Below are positions 1 to 7,786 of a stretch of DNA of 12,798 nt, in pieces. Numbering within the stretch: the stretch's first letter is position 1; every line of letters starts with the position of its first letter. The stretch covers positions 1 through 12,798 of the forward strand of contig JAOAFK010000056.1 of assembly GCA_026416315.1 (NCBI GenBank), given 5' to 3'. The position numbers and the translations under genes were made by a program. This DNA comes from Syntrophorhabdaceae bacterium. GTDB lineage: Bacteria; Desulfobacterota; Syntrophorhabdia; Syntrophorhabdales; Syntrophorhabdaceae. Under the pieces are notes generated by a model. The model was not told the DNA's origin, searched no databases, and worked only from the letters and a program-made list of their open reading frames with translations.

Positions 1-830
1 GTTTATATACAAGGGAAGATATGGAGATGCTCTCCATGCTTGCAAACCATGTGGCCCTTGCCTTAGATAATGCAGAGGCCTATAGAAAGATACAGGATTT
101 TTCTACATCCCTTGAAAAGATTGTGGAAGAAAGAACAAAGGCACTTATTCAGAGTGAAAGCCTTGCAGCAGTGGGAAGACTTGCAGCAGGTGTTGCCCAT
201 GAACTGAACAATCCCATTGCATCTGTAATGAGCACCCTTGAATATTATATAGACCATACAGATAAAAGGGAAGAGATTCACGATGACCTTGAGTTCTCCC
301 TTAATGAACTTAAAAGGGCAAGGGATATCATAAGAAGCCTCCTTGATGTCTCAAGGCAGAAAGAGGAGGCAAAAACCTTAATTGATATCCATAATCCCAT
401 TGAAGATGCCTTAAGGATATTATACAACCAGTATAAAAACAAAAAAATCAAGATAGAGAAGAGATTTAATGCTGAACCTCTATTGATAATGGGCATTTCC
501 TCAAGGCTCTGTCAGGTTTTTATAAATCTCATAAAAAATGCCATAGACGCTATAGGAGATAAGGAAGGGCTAATTATAATTGAAACATGGAATACAGATG
601 ATGGTTATATAAAATGCATGATAGAGGATACAGGCGAAGGTATAGAAAAAGAGCACTTAAAAGACATATTCAAGCCCTTCTTTACCACCAAGAAGCAGGG
701 TCAAGGTATAGGACTCGGTTTATTTATAGTGCACGAGATTATAACTGAGCACAATGGGGAAATAGAGGTGGAAAGCGAAAAGAAAAAAGGTACTAAATTT
801 ATCCTCACTTTTCCTTCCCCTCCACAATGA
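1..830 (+). CDS. Sensor histidine kinase, 3' part (GAF end + HisKA + HATPase_c), cut by window edge
   Basis: The reading frame is open back to base 3 with no stop, so the gene starts outside the window. The first residues (LYTREDMEMLSMLANHVALA) look like the last helix of a GAF domain. Numbering from the ATG at base 21: a short linker or coiled coil (about 20-48) is followed by a HisKA dimerisation helix with phospho-acceptor His60 in HELNNP. The HATPase_c domain has an N box around Asn173 (NLIKNAIDAI), G1 box DTGEGI (203-208), F box KPFFTT (219-224) and G2 box GQGIGLGL (227-234). All catalytic motifs are present, so it should be an active kinase that autophosphorylates and passes phosphate to a response regulator. 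No regulator is visible, and the signal cannot be read because the N-terminus is missing. The last 26 bp overlap, tail to tail, the end of the rsmI-like gene on the other strand. Confidence 0.93.
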   Translation, partial: LYTREDMEMLSMLANHVALALDNAEAYRKIQDFSTSLEKIVEERTKALIQSESLAAVGRLAAGVAHELNNPIASVMSTLEYYIDHTDKREEIHDDLEFSLNELKRARDIIRSLLDVSRQKEEAKTLIDIHNPIEDALRILYNQYKNKKIKIEKRFNAEPLLIMGISSRLCQVFINLIKNAIDAIGDKEGLIIIETWNTDDGYIKCMIEDTGEGIEKEHLKDIFKPFFTTKKQGQGIGLGLFIVHEIITEHNGEIEVESEKKKGTKFILTFPSPPQ

Positions 831-1482
831 TTACATACTCACCCTTTACATTCTCATGTTCATAACGTTCGATTAATTCAGTAACAGGCGCCCTTATGGT
901 CTCTTCATAGAGCTTTGTCATCTCCTTAAAAATCACCACAAATCTTTCTCCAAGTGCCTCTTTTATACAGTATAAGGTTTCTAAAAGCCTTCTTGGAGAC
1001 TCAAAAAAAACAACAGGGTAAGGTATTAGAGATATCTCCTTTAATATTTTCATCTTTTTGCCTTTTTTTTGAGGAAGAAAGCCATAAAACATAAATTTAT
1101 CCACAAAAAGACCTGATATGGATAACGCACTTATAACTGCTGAGGGTCCAGGTACCACCTTTACATCAATGCCATTTTCATAACATGTTCTTACTATAAT
1201 TGTGCCTGGGTCTGATATGCAGGGAGTTCCTGCGCTTGAGATGAGGGCACAATTTTTTCCTTTTTTGATATACCCTATGACTTCTTTCGCTTTTCTTTCT
1301 TCATTGTAACTGTTAATCCCAATAATCTGTTTTTTTATGCCAAAGTGGTTTAAAAGTTTTAAAGAATGTGTTCTATTTTCAGCAACTATAAAGTCCACTG
1401 CCTTTAAAATCTCTATGGCTCTCAAAGTAATATCCCTTAAATTACCAATGGGTGTAGCAACTACATAAAGAATCCCCTTCAT
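805..1482 (-). CDS. rsmI: RsmI-family 16S rRNA (cytidine-1402-2'-O)-methyltransferase, short variant
   Basis: This 225-residue tetrapyrrole-methylase-fold, SAM-dependent enzyme fits the RsmI family, which methylates the 2'-O of C1402 in the ribosomal decoding centre. Family hallmarks are LYVVATPIGNLRDITLRAIE at residues 5-24, AGTPCISDPG at 84-93, VPGPSAVISAL at 110-120, GFLPQKKGKK, FFESPRRL and the GEYVIIVEG end. Two points are odd. The usual EDTR-(H/T)-(T/S) signature reads ENRTHS (35-40), and the usual SDAGTP reads SSAGTP, losing its Asp. The protein also stops at the GE(F/Y)VxxVEG strand, while E. coli RsmI (about 286 aa) continues for roughly 50 more residues. The frame is intact, so this is a variant subfamily or a paralogue rather than an obvious pseudogene. 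No clear Shine-Dalgarno precedes the ATG; translation may be near-leaderless. It is divergent from the transglycosylase gene. Confidence 0.88.
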   Translation of the reverse strand: MKGILYVVATPIGNLRDITLRAIEILKAVDFIVAENRTHSLKLLNHFGIKKQIIGINSYNEERKAKEVIGYIKKGKNCALISSAGTPCISDPGTIIVRTCYENGIDVKVVPGPSAVISALSISGLFVDKFMFYGFLPQKKGKKMKILKEISLIPYPVVFFESPRRLLETLYCIKEALGERFVVIFKEMTKLYEETIRAPVTELIERYEHENVKGEYVIIVEGKEK

Positions 1483-1492
1483 GGCAAACTAA

Positions 1493-1521
1493 ATACTATA
1501 ACAACGTAAAACACTTGACAA
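1493..1521 (-). promoter_or_regulatory. Possible promoter for the rsmI-like gene
   Basis: On the minus strand, TTGTCA (complement of 1516-1521) lies 17 bp before TAGTAT (complement of 1493-1498); a 15-bp alternative uses TATAGT (complement of 1495-1500). The transcription start would fall within a few bases of the ATG at 1482, in line with the missing Shine-Dalgarno. The region is AT-rich and chance matches are likely. Confidence 0.3.
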
Positions 1522-1550
1522 GGACTAAAAAGTTTAAGAGAATAAAAAAC

Positions 1551-2132
1551 ATGCGTTTGAAGACAATATTAATATTTTTATTATTTATACCCTTTAATGT
1601 GCTGGCAGGGATATATGGATATATTGATTCAAGAGGGGTTTATCATTTTACAAACATAGTGCCTGTGGGAAAAAAATATCATGTCATAGTCCCTGATAGA
1701 ACAAGATCCGTTGTGTATAAAGATGTTAAAAATACAGATTATGATAAACTAATTTATGAATACTCAAAGGCTCATGGTGTTGACCCCTCATTGGTTAAGG
1801 CCATTGTAATGGCAGAATCAAATTTCAATCCTTTTGCAGTTTCACCAAAGGGTGCGCAGGGTCTAATGCAGCTTATGCCTGATACGGCAAGGCTTGTGAA
1901 TGTTGAAAACCCCTTTGACCCTCATGAAAACATAAAAGGTGGTATAAAATATCTCAAGATGCTCGATGAGATCTTTAAAGGTGACCTTGAACTGATCCTT
2001 GCGGCCTATAATGCAGGGCCTGCAAGGGTTATGGAACACAAAATGAATATCCCGCCTATAGAAGAAACAAGAACCTACATAAAAAGGGTGAAGCACTATT
2101 ATAACAGGCTAAAAAGACAAAATGAAAGTTAA
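1551..2132 (+). CDS. Exported lytic murein transglycosylase (DUF4124-like N-terminus + SLT domain)
   Basis: A 193-residue periplasmic enzyme predicted to cleave the MurNAc-GlcNAc bond of peptidoglycan with 1,6-anhydro product formation. The ATG at 1551 is preferred over the in-frame TTG at 1515. It is preceded by TTAAGAG at good spacing and opens directly into a signal peptide (MRLKTILIFLLFIPFNVLA, cleavage expected after Ala19), whereas the TTG would add a charged 12-residue tail. There is no lipobox Cys, so it is probably soluble. Mature residues 20-48 (GIYGYIDSRGVYHFTN) match the DUF4124 type of strand-rich segment common in such proteins. The SLT domain follows (about 67-190): catalytic Glu89 in MAESNFNP, GLMQLMP at 104-110, AYNAGP at 152-157 and the terminal PPIEETRTYIKRV motif. 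Its 3' end overlaps pgsA by 11 bp, suggesting co-transcription. Confidence 0.92.
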   Translation: MRLKTILIFLLFIPFNVLAGIYGYIDSRGVYHFTNIVPVGKKYHVIVPDRTRSVVYKDVKNTDYDKLIYEYSKAHGVDPSLVKAIVMAESNFNPFAVSPKGAQGLMQLMPDTARLVNVENPFDPHENIKGGIKYLKMLDEIFKGDLELILAAYNAGPARVMEHKMNIPPIEETRTYIKRVKHYYNRLKRQNES

Positions 2133-2682
2133 AGATGAAAAGGCCTCTGTCTGGACCTTGCCCAACAGGCTCAGTATTATAAGAATACTCTTTATCCCCA
2201 TAATTATATTCCTTATTGCATCTCAGGATGAGATGCTTGTATTTGCCTCAGGATTGCTTTTTATCATAGCAGGTATTACCGATGGTCTCGATGGATTTAT
2301 GGCAAGAAAGATGGGTCTTACTTCAAGGCTCGGTGTTTATCTTGACCCTATTGCTGATAAACTCCTTGTCTCCTCTGTCCTTATCACCCTTTCATATTAC
2401 AGGGTTGTCCCCTTATGGGTTACTATTCTTCTTGTGGCAAGAGAGTTTATTATAAACGGCCTGAGGTCTTTTTATGCTACAGAAGGTATAATTATTTATC
2501 CATCTTTAGCAGGAAAACTAAAGACAACCCTGCAATTGATAGGAATAGCAATTTTGCTTTTCAGCAAGTATAGCAATTATCTTTACAATCCTGGTATGGC
2601 AATTATTTATGCTGCCCTGTTTTTCAGCATCTATTCTGCCATTCGATATGTCCATGCCATGTTTAAAACTGGAAAAACATAA
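2122..2682 (+). CDS. pgsA: CDP-diacylglycerol--glycerol-3-phosphate 3-phosphatidyltransferase (PGP synthase)
   Basis: An integral membrane enzyme of 186 residues that exchanges CMP from CDP-diacylglycerol for sn-glycerol-3-phosphate, the committed step to phosphatidylglycerol and cardiolipin. The CDP-alcohol phosphotransferase signature D-G-x2-A-R-x8-G-x3-D-x3-D is complete: Asp54, Asp57-Gly58, Ala61-Arg62, Gly71, Asp75 and Asp79. The N-terminal WTLPNRLSIIRILFIPI is typical of PgsA rather than of phosphatidylserine or choline synthases. About five hydrophobic segments are visible (roughly 18-35, 38-52, 80-105, 130-147 and 155-175). Length is normal for the family. The start lies inside the end of the transglycosylase gene with only a weak ribosome site, so translational coupling is likely. 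An envelope-related pairing (wall remodelling plus lipid synthesis) is probably just housekeeping. Confidence 0.95.
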   Translation: MKVKDEKASVWTLPNRLSIIRILFIPIIIFLIASQDEMLVFASGLLFIIAGITDGLDGFMARKMGLTSRLGVYLDPIADKLLVSSVLITLSYYRVVPLWVTILLVAREFIINGLRSFYATEGIIIYPSLAGKLKTTLQLIGIAILLFSKYSNYLYNPGMAIIYAALFFSIYSAIRYVHAMFKTGKT

Positions 2683-2710
2683 ACCGTTATTTATGTTGTC
2701 TTGTTATTGG

Positions 2711-2743
2711 CTTGAAAAATATTTTAAAGAAATGGGTGCCATT
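2711..2743 (-). terminator. Weak possible terminator after priA
   Basis: AATGG-GTG-CCATT (2731-2743) forms a 5-bp stem with a 3-base loop. Read on the minus strand it is followed by TCTTTAAAATATTTTT, a T-rich tract. The stem is short and A/T-closed, and it directly abuts the priA stop, so the call is tentative. Confidence 0.3.
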
Positions 2744-2745
2744 CC

Positions 2746-4713
2746 CTAAATATTCAAAGGATTAACCTCAATGGCAATATCCTGGATGTCATAGAGGGTA
2801 AATAAAAAGTCTTTTATTTTTTCATCATGGCCTTTTAGTATTATCTTCCACCTGTATCTCTGTCTTTTTTCAAACAGAGGGCCTTTCACAATTTCTTCTA
2901 ATCCCCATATTTTGACCCTATCTTTTATAGTTTTTATTGCCTTTTGCCCGGCTTTTAGTGTTTTTTTCTCTATCTCCATGAGATATAAATTTGTAAAAGG
3001 TGGAAATTCTGCAAGCTTTCTTTTTTTTAATTCAGTTTTATAAAACCCCCAATAATCTTTAAATTGCTCCACTGTAAAATCTTTTTTTGCATCAACATAA
3101 AAATACAATTCAAGGGGATTTAATGCATCGAGGATATTAAAAATTGTCTGAAAGAGTTTCTCTTCTGCTCTAAATCCTGCCAAATGTAGAATGTCTTCAG
3201 GAAAAACACATATGAGGGTATTATATTTCATGCCATAGAGTTTAGATAATACATGGGTTCCCACAATTATTTCTATGTCAGCAAGGTTATTTATGTTCTC
3301 CCCAACACTATCAGCTGTAAAAAGGGTAATATGGGCATCAGAAAACATTTTTTTCAACATCTCTTCTATGTATTCTGCACCGAATTGAAAGAACCTTAAA
3401 ATATTGCTTGCACATTCAGGGCACTGTTCTCTATAGTCTGTTTCATCCTGGCATGAGCTACAGAATATTTTATTTTCCTTTTTTTTAAATATTAAAGCTG
3501 ACCTACATTTAGGGCATGTAAAAACAAAACCGCAATTAATGCACTGTATGTGCGAGCTATAATATTTTCTTGGTGTAAATATGGCAATACGTGTTTTGTG
3601 TTCTTTCATATTTTCTAAATTATTTAAAATTTCAACTGGAACAGAGCCTGAAAAAAATAACTTTTTGTCTATTTTTATTTCATGAATCTTCTCAGGTAAA
3701 GGCAATCCTTCTTCAATTATTTTAAAATAACCATCATCAATACCTTTAAAAATCTCTATCTTTGGGGAAACACTTCCAAAGATCACAGATGTGTGTTCTA
3801 TTTCAGCCCTTTTTAGGGCAACCTCCCATGCATTGAATTTAAATTCGCTTTCGTTTTTAAAACTATCCTCTTCATGCCTTTCTACAATTATAAGGGATAG
3901 GTTTTTAATAGGTAGAAAAACAGCGCTTTTGTTACCAAGTATTATGTTGCCTGTCTCAGCCCTTGCCTTGAAAAATGCCTCCATTCGTAAACTCTGCTTT
4001 ATAGATGAACCATACCAGAAGACCTTCTGCCCAAATCTTTGCTTAAGTATCTCATAGAAAAATCTTCCTGATAGGTCATAATCGGGTAAAAGCATAAGGA
4101 CATTTCTTTTATTTTTTATCTGCTCTTCCATTACACCTATATAGAATTCAATGCGTTTCTGAACACTTCCTATAAAAACAGTCTTTTCTTTTTTTGATTC
4201 CTTACTCTCATTTAAAGTCAAATCAAAGGGAAAGCTTTTCTTTGTAAATCTATCATATAAAGTGATCTTTCCTTCTTCGATATACTTAACAGTGTTTTTG
4301 AGACCAAACATCATACGTGTTTTGTTAAAGGCCATGCCTTTAGCCTTTATTGAAAAATTTTTAAGAAGTTCTTCATCTTTAATAATTGCTGTAAGATATA
4401 ACTCTGGTTTTAGGTATTTAGGTAGTGCATATTTAAGGGTCAGTCCAAAGGGTGTTATATATTGGTTACTCGACCAGAGACACAATTTTATCATGTTATC
4501 GTCTAATAAGGGATAGATGTCTACAATTTCAAGGATATCTTTTAGTCCTTCTTCAACTCTATCTTCCATGTCAATTACATACCCTAAAATACTTCTGTTT
4601 CTGAATGGAACGACAACCCTTTGAAATGCCTTGATGAAAGATCTTAACTCCTCTGGGATATTATAGGTAAATGTTTTTGCAATAGGCAGCGGAAGGGCAA
4701 TCTCTGCTATCAT
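2746..4713 (-). CDS. priA: PriA-like primosomal protein N', apparently ATPase/helicase-inactive
   Basis: This 655-residue protein has the full PriA layout. It has an N-terminal 3'-DNA-binding domain (MIAEIALPLPIAKTFTYNIP, then VVVPFRNRSILGYVI), a winged-helix-like part, helicase lobes, zinc module and C-terminal domain (AEFPPF at 568-573, ending EVNPLNI). Zinc ligands are all present: Cys391/394, 400/403, 418/421 and 431/434. The helicase core is degenerate. Where PriA has GVTGSGKT, this protein has IGSVQKRIEF (181-190); the DEEH box in LIIVDEEHD reads LIIVERHEED (274-283); the GSATP motif reads GSVSP; and the QVAGRAGR arginine-finger motif is replaced around 525-533 (FNILDALNP). There is no frameshift or internal stop over nearly 2 kb, so selection seems to keep the protein. 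PriA normally reloads the replicative helicase at stalled forks, and Deinococcus radiodurans PriA is a described pseudohelicase that keeps a DNA-binding role. Here it is likely a DNA-binding or loading scaffold. It follows murI with a 4-bp ATGA overlap. Confidence 0.9.
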   Translation of the reverse strand: MIAEIALPLPIAKTFTYNIPEELRSFIKAFQRVVVPFRNRSILGYVIDMEDRVEEGLKDILEIVDIYPLLDDNMIKLCLWSSNQYITPFGLTLKYALPKYLKPELYLTAIIKDEELLKNFSIKAKGMAFNKTRMMFGLKNTVKYIEEGKITLYDRFTKKSFPFDLTLNESKESKKEKTVFIGSVQKRIEFYIGVMEEQIKNKRNVLMLLPDYDLSGRFFYEILKQRFGQKVFWYGSSIKQSLRMEAFFKARAETGNIILGNKSAVFLPIKNLSLIIVERHEEDSFKNESEFKFNAWEVALKRAEIEHTSVIFGSVSPKIEIFKGIDDGYFKIIEEGLPLPEKIHEIKIDKKLFFSGSVPVEILNNLENMKEHKTRIAIFTPRKYYSSHIQCINCGFVFTCPKCRSALIFKKKENKIFCSSCQDETDYREQCPECASNILRFFQFGAEYIEEMLKKMFSDAHITLFTADSVGENINNLADIEIIVGTHVLSKLYGMKYNTLICVFPEDILHLAGFRAEEKLFQTIFNILDALNPLELYFYVDAKKDFTVEQFKDYWGFYKTELKKRKLAEFPPFTNLYLMEIEKKTLKAGQKAIKTIKDRVKIWGLEEIVKGPLFEKRQRYRWKIILKGHDEKIKDFLFTLYDIQDIAIEVNPLNI

Positions 4714-5534
4714 CTGCGGAAGATAATATCTTTGAAATCAAGACTTTTTATGTATTTAACTGTTGATATCTGGGATTTTAAGAATCTACCCCCTATTTCT
4801 TTAAATGTTTCTGGTGCATCAGTAACATAAAATTGGCATAAACCCTTTCCTTTTGTCTTCAATATGCCTTTTTCTTTAAGGCATTTTTCCACATCTTTTG
4901 CCGTTTCCTTTCCTGTATTTATAATGTTTACATGTTCTCCCACTACTTTTTTTATAACATCTTCAAGGATGGGATAATGGGTACAACCCATAATCAATGT
5001 GTCAATTCCTGAATCTCTAAATTCCCTTAAATACTTTTCAGCCATGATAAAGGCTACTTCGTCTTTTTCCAGCCCCTCCTCCACAATGGGTACAAAAAGG
5101 GGACAGGGTTTTGATATGACCTCCATATTGGGTTTTAATTCTTTAATGGATCTCTCATATGCTTTACTTTTAATGGTTGCCTTTGTTCCTATAATACCTA
5201 TCTTATTGGTTTTTGTTGTCATTACAGCGGTTTTTGCAGCGGGTTCTATAACACCTATAACAGGTATGGGCAGCTTTTTTGATAAAATTTTTAAGGCAAT
5301 GGCTGAGGAGGTATTACATGCTATGACAAGGATTTTTATCCCCTTTGTGAGAAGAAAAAGAGAGCTTTCCATGGCATATCTGATTATTGTTTGGGGTGAC
5401 CTGTTTCCATAAGGAACACGGGCTGTATCGCCAAGATAAACGATATTCTCCATGGGTAAAAGGTTTTTTACTTCCTTTAAGACCGTTAGGCCTCCCACAC
5501 CTGAATCGAACATACCAATTGAGAGGTTTTTCAT
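4710..5534 (-). CDS. murI: Glutamate racemase
   Basis: A 274-residue cytosolic, cofactor-independent racemase making D-glutamate for peptidoglycan. The two catalytic cysteines are clear: Cys73 in VIACNTSSA and Cys184 in IMGCTHYPIL, with His186 next to the second. The N-terminal IGMFDSGVGGLTVLKEV carries Asp10 and Ser11 of the substrate site, followed by YLGDTARVPYGNRSP (33-47), all family-typical. Length is normal. A GAGG Shine-Dalgarno lies about 8 bases before the ATG. It is the first gene of a murI-priA unit; its TGA overlaps the priA ATG. The unit is divergent from the DUF255 gene across a 203-bp region in which no convincing murI promoter could be picked out. Confidence 0.96.
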   Translation of the reverse strand: MKNLSIGMFDSGVGGLTVLKEVKNLLPMENIVYLGDTARVPYGNRSPQTIIRYAMESSLFLLTKGIKILVIACNTSSAIALKILSKKLPIPVIGVIEPAAKTAVMTTKTNKIGIIGTKATIKSKAYERSIKELKPNMEVISKPCPLFVPIVEEGLEKDEVAFIMAEKYLREFRDSGIDTLIMGCTHYPILEDVIKKVVGEHVNIINTGKETAKDVEKCLKEKGILKTKGKGLCQFYVTDAPETFKEIGGRFLKSQISTVKYIKSLDFKDIIFRR

Positions 5535-5663
5535 AGGACTTTCCTCTATTTTATTTTTATCTGTGTAAGCTTAAAAAATATCGCAATTTTTGTAGCCAAC
5601 TTTTGGTTTTTACCACATCCATATATTTTAAGCAATGAAATAGAAAAAAACCTCATAATTCGA

Positions 5664-5691
5664 TTGACAAAAAAAATATGTGTTATATATT
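5664..5691 (+). promoter_or_regulatory. Sigma-70-type promoter for the DUF255 thioredoxin-fold gene
   Basis: A perfect -35 box TTGACA (5664-5669) stands 16 bp before TATATT (5686-5691), about 45 bases before the start codon at 5738. AAGGA (5728-5732) provides the ribosome site. A second TTGACA at 5698-5703 has no -10 at proper spacing. Confidence 0.6.
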
Positions 5692-5737
5692 GAGGTATTG
5701 ACAGAATTAAATATAAAAAAGGAGAACAAGGATAGAT

Positions 5738-7711
5738 ATGAATAGACTATCAAAAGAAAATTCACCTTATTTACGGCATGCATCAGAGCAGAAGATAGAC
5801 TGGTATCCCTGGTGTGAAGAGGCATTTGAAAGGGCAAGGGCAGAAGATAAACCTGTGTTTTTAAGCTCAGGTGCCATGTGGTGTCATTGGTGTCATGTAA
5901 TGGCAAAAGAATCTTTTGAAGATGATGAAGTTGCTGAAATCTTAAACAAACATTTTATATCCATAAAATTAGATAGAGATGAAAGACCTGATATAGATAG
6001 ATATTACCAAAATGCAGTGAGTGCCATGACAGGAAAAGGCGGCTGGCCATTGAGTGTTTTTCTAACACCGGACAAAAAACCCTTCTACGGAGGCACATAT
6101 TTCCCCCTTAATGAAAAATTTGGCATTTTAGGTTTTAAAACACTTCTAAAGGCTATTATCGAGGTTTATCAGCTAAAAAAAGATGAAATAAAAAGACACA
6201 GCGAGGAACTTGTTGAGATTTTAGGGCAGAGAATAAAAACAAAAGGGGTTATTGATTCCAAAATAATCAGCAAGGCAGTTGATATCATCATGGATCAAAC
6301 GGATACAATCAATGGAGGTTTTGGTGTTGCACCAAAGTTTCCCATGCCTGGTGCCATTGAATTTCTCTTAAACAGGTATTATATGACAGAGGATAAACAT
6401 TTGGGTGCCTTTTTGATAAAGACCTTAAGTGCTATGGCAAAAGGGGGTATATATGACCACATAGGAGGAGGGTTTCACAGGTACTCCACAGACAGTGCAT
6501 GGATCATACCTCATTTTGAAAAAATCATAGATGATAATGTTTGGCTTTTGAGAAATTATTTGGATGCATACTCCATTTTCAAGATTGATAAATTTAAAGA
6601 GGTGGCATCTGGGATAATAAATTTCATCATGGATGAACTTACAGACACAGAAGGTGGTTTTTATACCTCACAGGATGCAGATGTGACACCTGACGATGAA
6701 GGTGGTTATTTTACATGGACGGAAAAAGAATTAAAAGAGATCCTTGATGAACAGGAATATATTGTTATTTCAAAATATTTTATGGATAAAAGAGGTTCCA
6801 TGCACCATGACCATGACAAAAAGGTGCTTTTCGAAGCGGGTGACTTAGAAGAGGTCTCTAAAGAATTACATATGGATACAGGTGAGGTTTTATCTATAAT
6901 AAAAAAGGCAAAACAAAAACTTTTTTTTCATAGAAGCAAAAGGCAGAAACCCACTGTTGATAAGACAAAATATTCATCTTTAAATGGTATGGCCATAACT
7001 GCATTTTTTAAGGCCTATCATGTTTTAAATGATGAGAATATTTATTCTTTTGCATTTAAAAGCCTCGACAGAATAATAAAAGAAAATACTAAGGAAAACA
7101 CAGTGTTCCATTCAAAAAATGTTAAAGGTTTTTTAAGTGATTATATTAACCTTGCAGATGCATGCATGAGTGCCTATGAGGCCTCTAAAAACAAAGGATA
7201 TCTCGAAAGGGCTGATGCCATTATGGGTTCTTGTATCGAGAAATTCTGGGATAAGGATGAAGGGGGATTTTTTTATTCAGAAGATGTAATTCATGGAATG
7301 AGATTAAAAGGGATTGATGATAGCCCACATCCTTCTCCAAATGCCCAGGCAATAATACTGTTATTAAAACTATCATCTATTCTCAAAAGCAATCTATATA
7401 GGAAATTTGCAGAAGATACTTTAAGTGCCTTTATAAACAATATTGAGAACATGGGTATATATGCAGGGTATTTCTTCAATGCCCTTGATTTTTATTTTAA
7501 TATGTTGGAATTAACCATACATGCCGATACTTCTTCTGAATTAAAAAAAGATGTAATTATAGCATTCTATCCATATAAAGTGATAGCTTATTCAGATTCA
7601 GAAGGTTTTGTACAGCCCTGCCTGAAGGGTACATGCTATCATGAGATGAAAACCTATAATGAATTTTTACATTTTTTATTAAACATAAAATCACAAAAAA
7701 CACAGAATTGA
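5738..7711 (+). CDS. YyaL/SSP411 family (DUF255) thioredoxin-fold protein
   Basis: This 657-residue protein is a full-length member of the DUF255 / spermatogenesis-associated protein 20 family. The N-terminal thioredoxin-like domain (about 1-160) starts NRLSKENSPYLRHA and DWYPWCEEAF. It has a CxxC centre Cys49-His-Trp-Cys52 (WCHWCHV), the ESFEDDEVA helix, and a GGWP turn with the expected cis-proline at 104. The rest resembles an alpha/alpha-barrel of the glycosidase or epimerase type, with family-typical GGIYDHIGGGFHRYSTDSAWIIPHFEK and FYTSQDAD. There is no signal peptide, so it is cytoplasmic. The biochemical role of the family is not settled; a redox or sugar-related function has been suggested from the folds. 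It stands alone with its own promoter and is convergent with the AOR operon. Confidence 0.92.
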   Translation: MNRLSKENSPYLRHASEQKIDWYPWCEEAFERARAEDKPVFLSSGAMWCHWCHVMAKESFEDDEVAEILNKHFISIKLDRDERPDIDRYYQNAVSAMTGKGGWPLSVFLTPDKKPFYGGTYFPLNEKFGILGFKTLLKAIIEVYQLKKDEIKRHSEELVEILGQRIKTKGVIDSKIISKAVDIIMDQTDTINGGFGVAPKFPMPGAIEFLLNRYYMTEDKHLGAFLIKTLSAMAKGGIYDHIGGGFHRYSTDSAWIIPHFEKIIDDNVWLLRNYLDAYSIFKIDKFKEVASGIINFIMDELTDTEGGFYTSQDADVTPDDEGGYFTWTEKELKEILDEQEYIVISKYFMDKRGSMHHDHDKKVLFEAGDLEEVSKELHMDTGEVLSIIKKAKQKLFFHRSKRQKPTVDKTKYSSLNGMAITAFFKAYHVLNDENIYSFAFKSLDRIIKENTKENTVFHSKNVKGFLSDYINLADACMSAYEASKNKGYLERADAIMGSCIEKFWDKDEGGFFYSEDVIHGMRLKGIDDSPHPSPNAQAIILLLKLSSILKSNLYRKFAEDTLSAFINNIENMGIYAGYFFNALDFYFNMLELTIHADTSSELKKDVIIAFYPYKVIAYSDSEGFVQPCLKGTCYHEMKTYNEFLHFLLNIKSQKTQN

Positions 7712-7742
7712 AAAGAAAACCCCCTCTTGAGTTAAGAGGGGG
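7711..7742 (-). terminator. Rho-independent terminator of the AOR operon
   Basis: CCCCCTCTT (7720-7728) pairs perfectly with AAGAGGGGG (7734-7742) over 9 bp around a 5-base loop. Read on the minus strand the hairpin is followed by TTTTCTTTT (complement of 7711-7719). It sits about 45 bases past the stop of the last operon gene. The plus-strand side lacks a T-tract, so it probably serves mainly the minus-strand operon, although the hairpin may also slow plus-strand read-through from the DUF255 gene. Confidence 0.75.
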
Positions 7743-7770
7743 ATCCAAAAAAGGGGGATGTAGGGGGGAT
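7738..7770. repeat. Three GGGGGAT repeats next to a hairpin (REP-like element)
   Basis: GGGGGAT occurs at 7738-7744, 7753-7759 and 7764-7770 within 33 bp, with the first copy inside the hairpin stem. Such G-run/C-run palindromic units are often dispersed in intergenic regions of bacterial genomes; whether this one is dispersed cannot be seen in a single window. Confidence 0.5.
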
Positions 7771-7786
7771 ATACTAAGAGAGGCGT

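Noticed and set aside
1515..1550. TTG at 1515 as the start of the transglycosylase gene
   Set aside because: It has no ribosome site and would put a charged tail before the signal peptide. The ATG at 1551 has TTAAGAG upstream and begins the signal peptide directly.
2746..4713. Motif loss in PriA explained by a frameshift or pseudogene
   Set aside because: The frame is continuous, flanking helicase strands still align (LIIV, GNKSAVFLPIKNL), and the zinc cysteines are perfect, so decay by frameshift does not fit.
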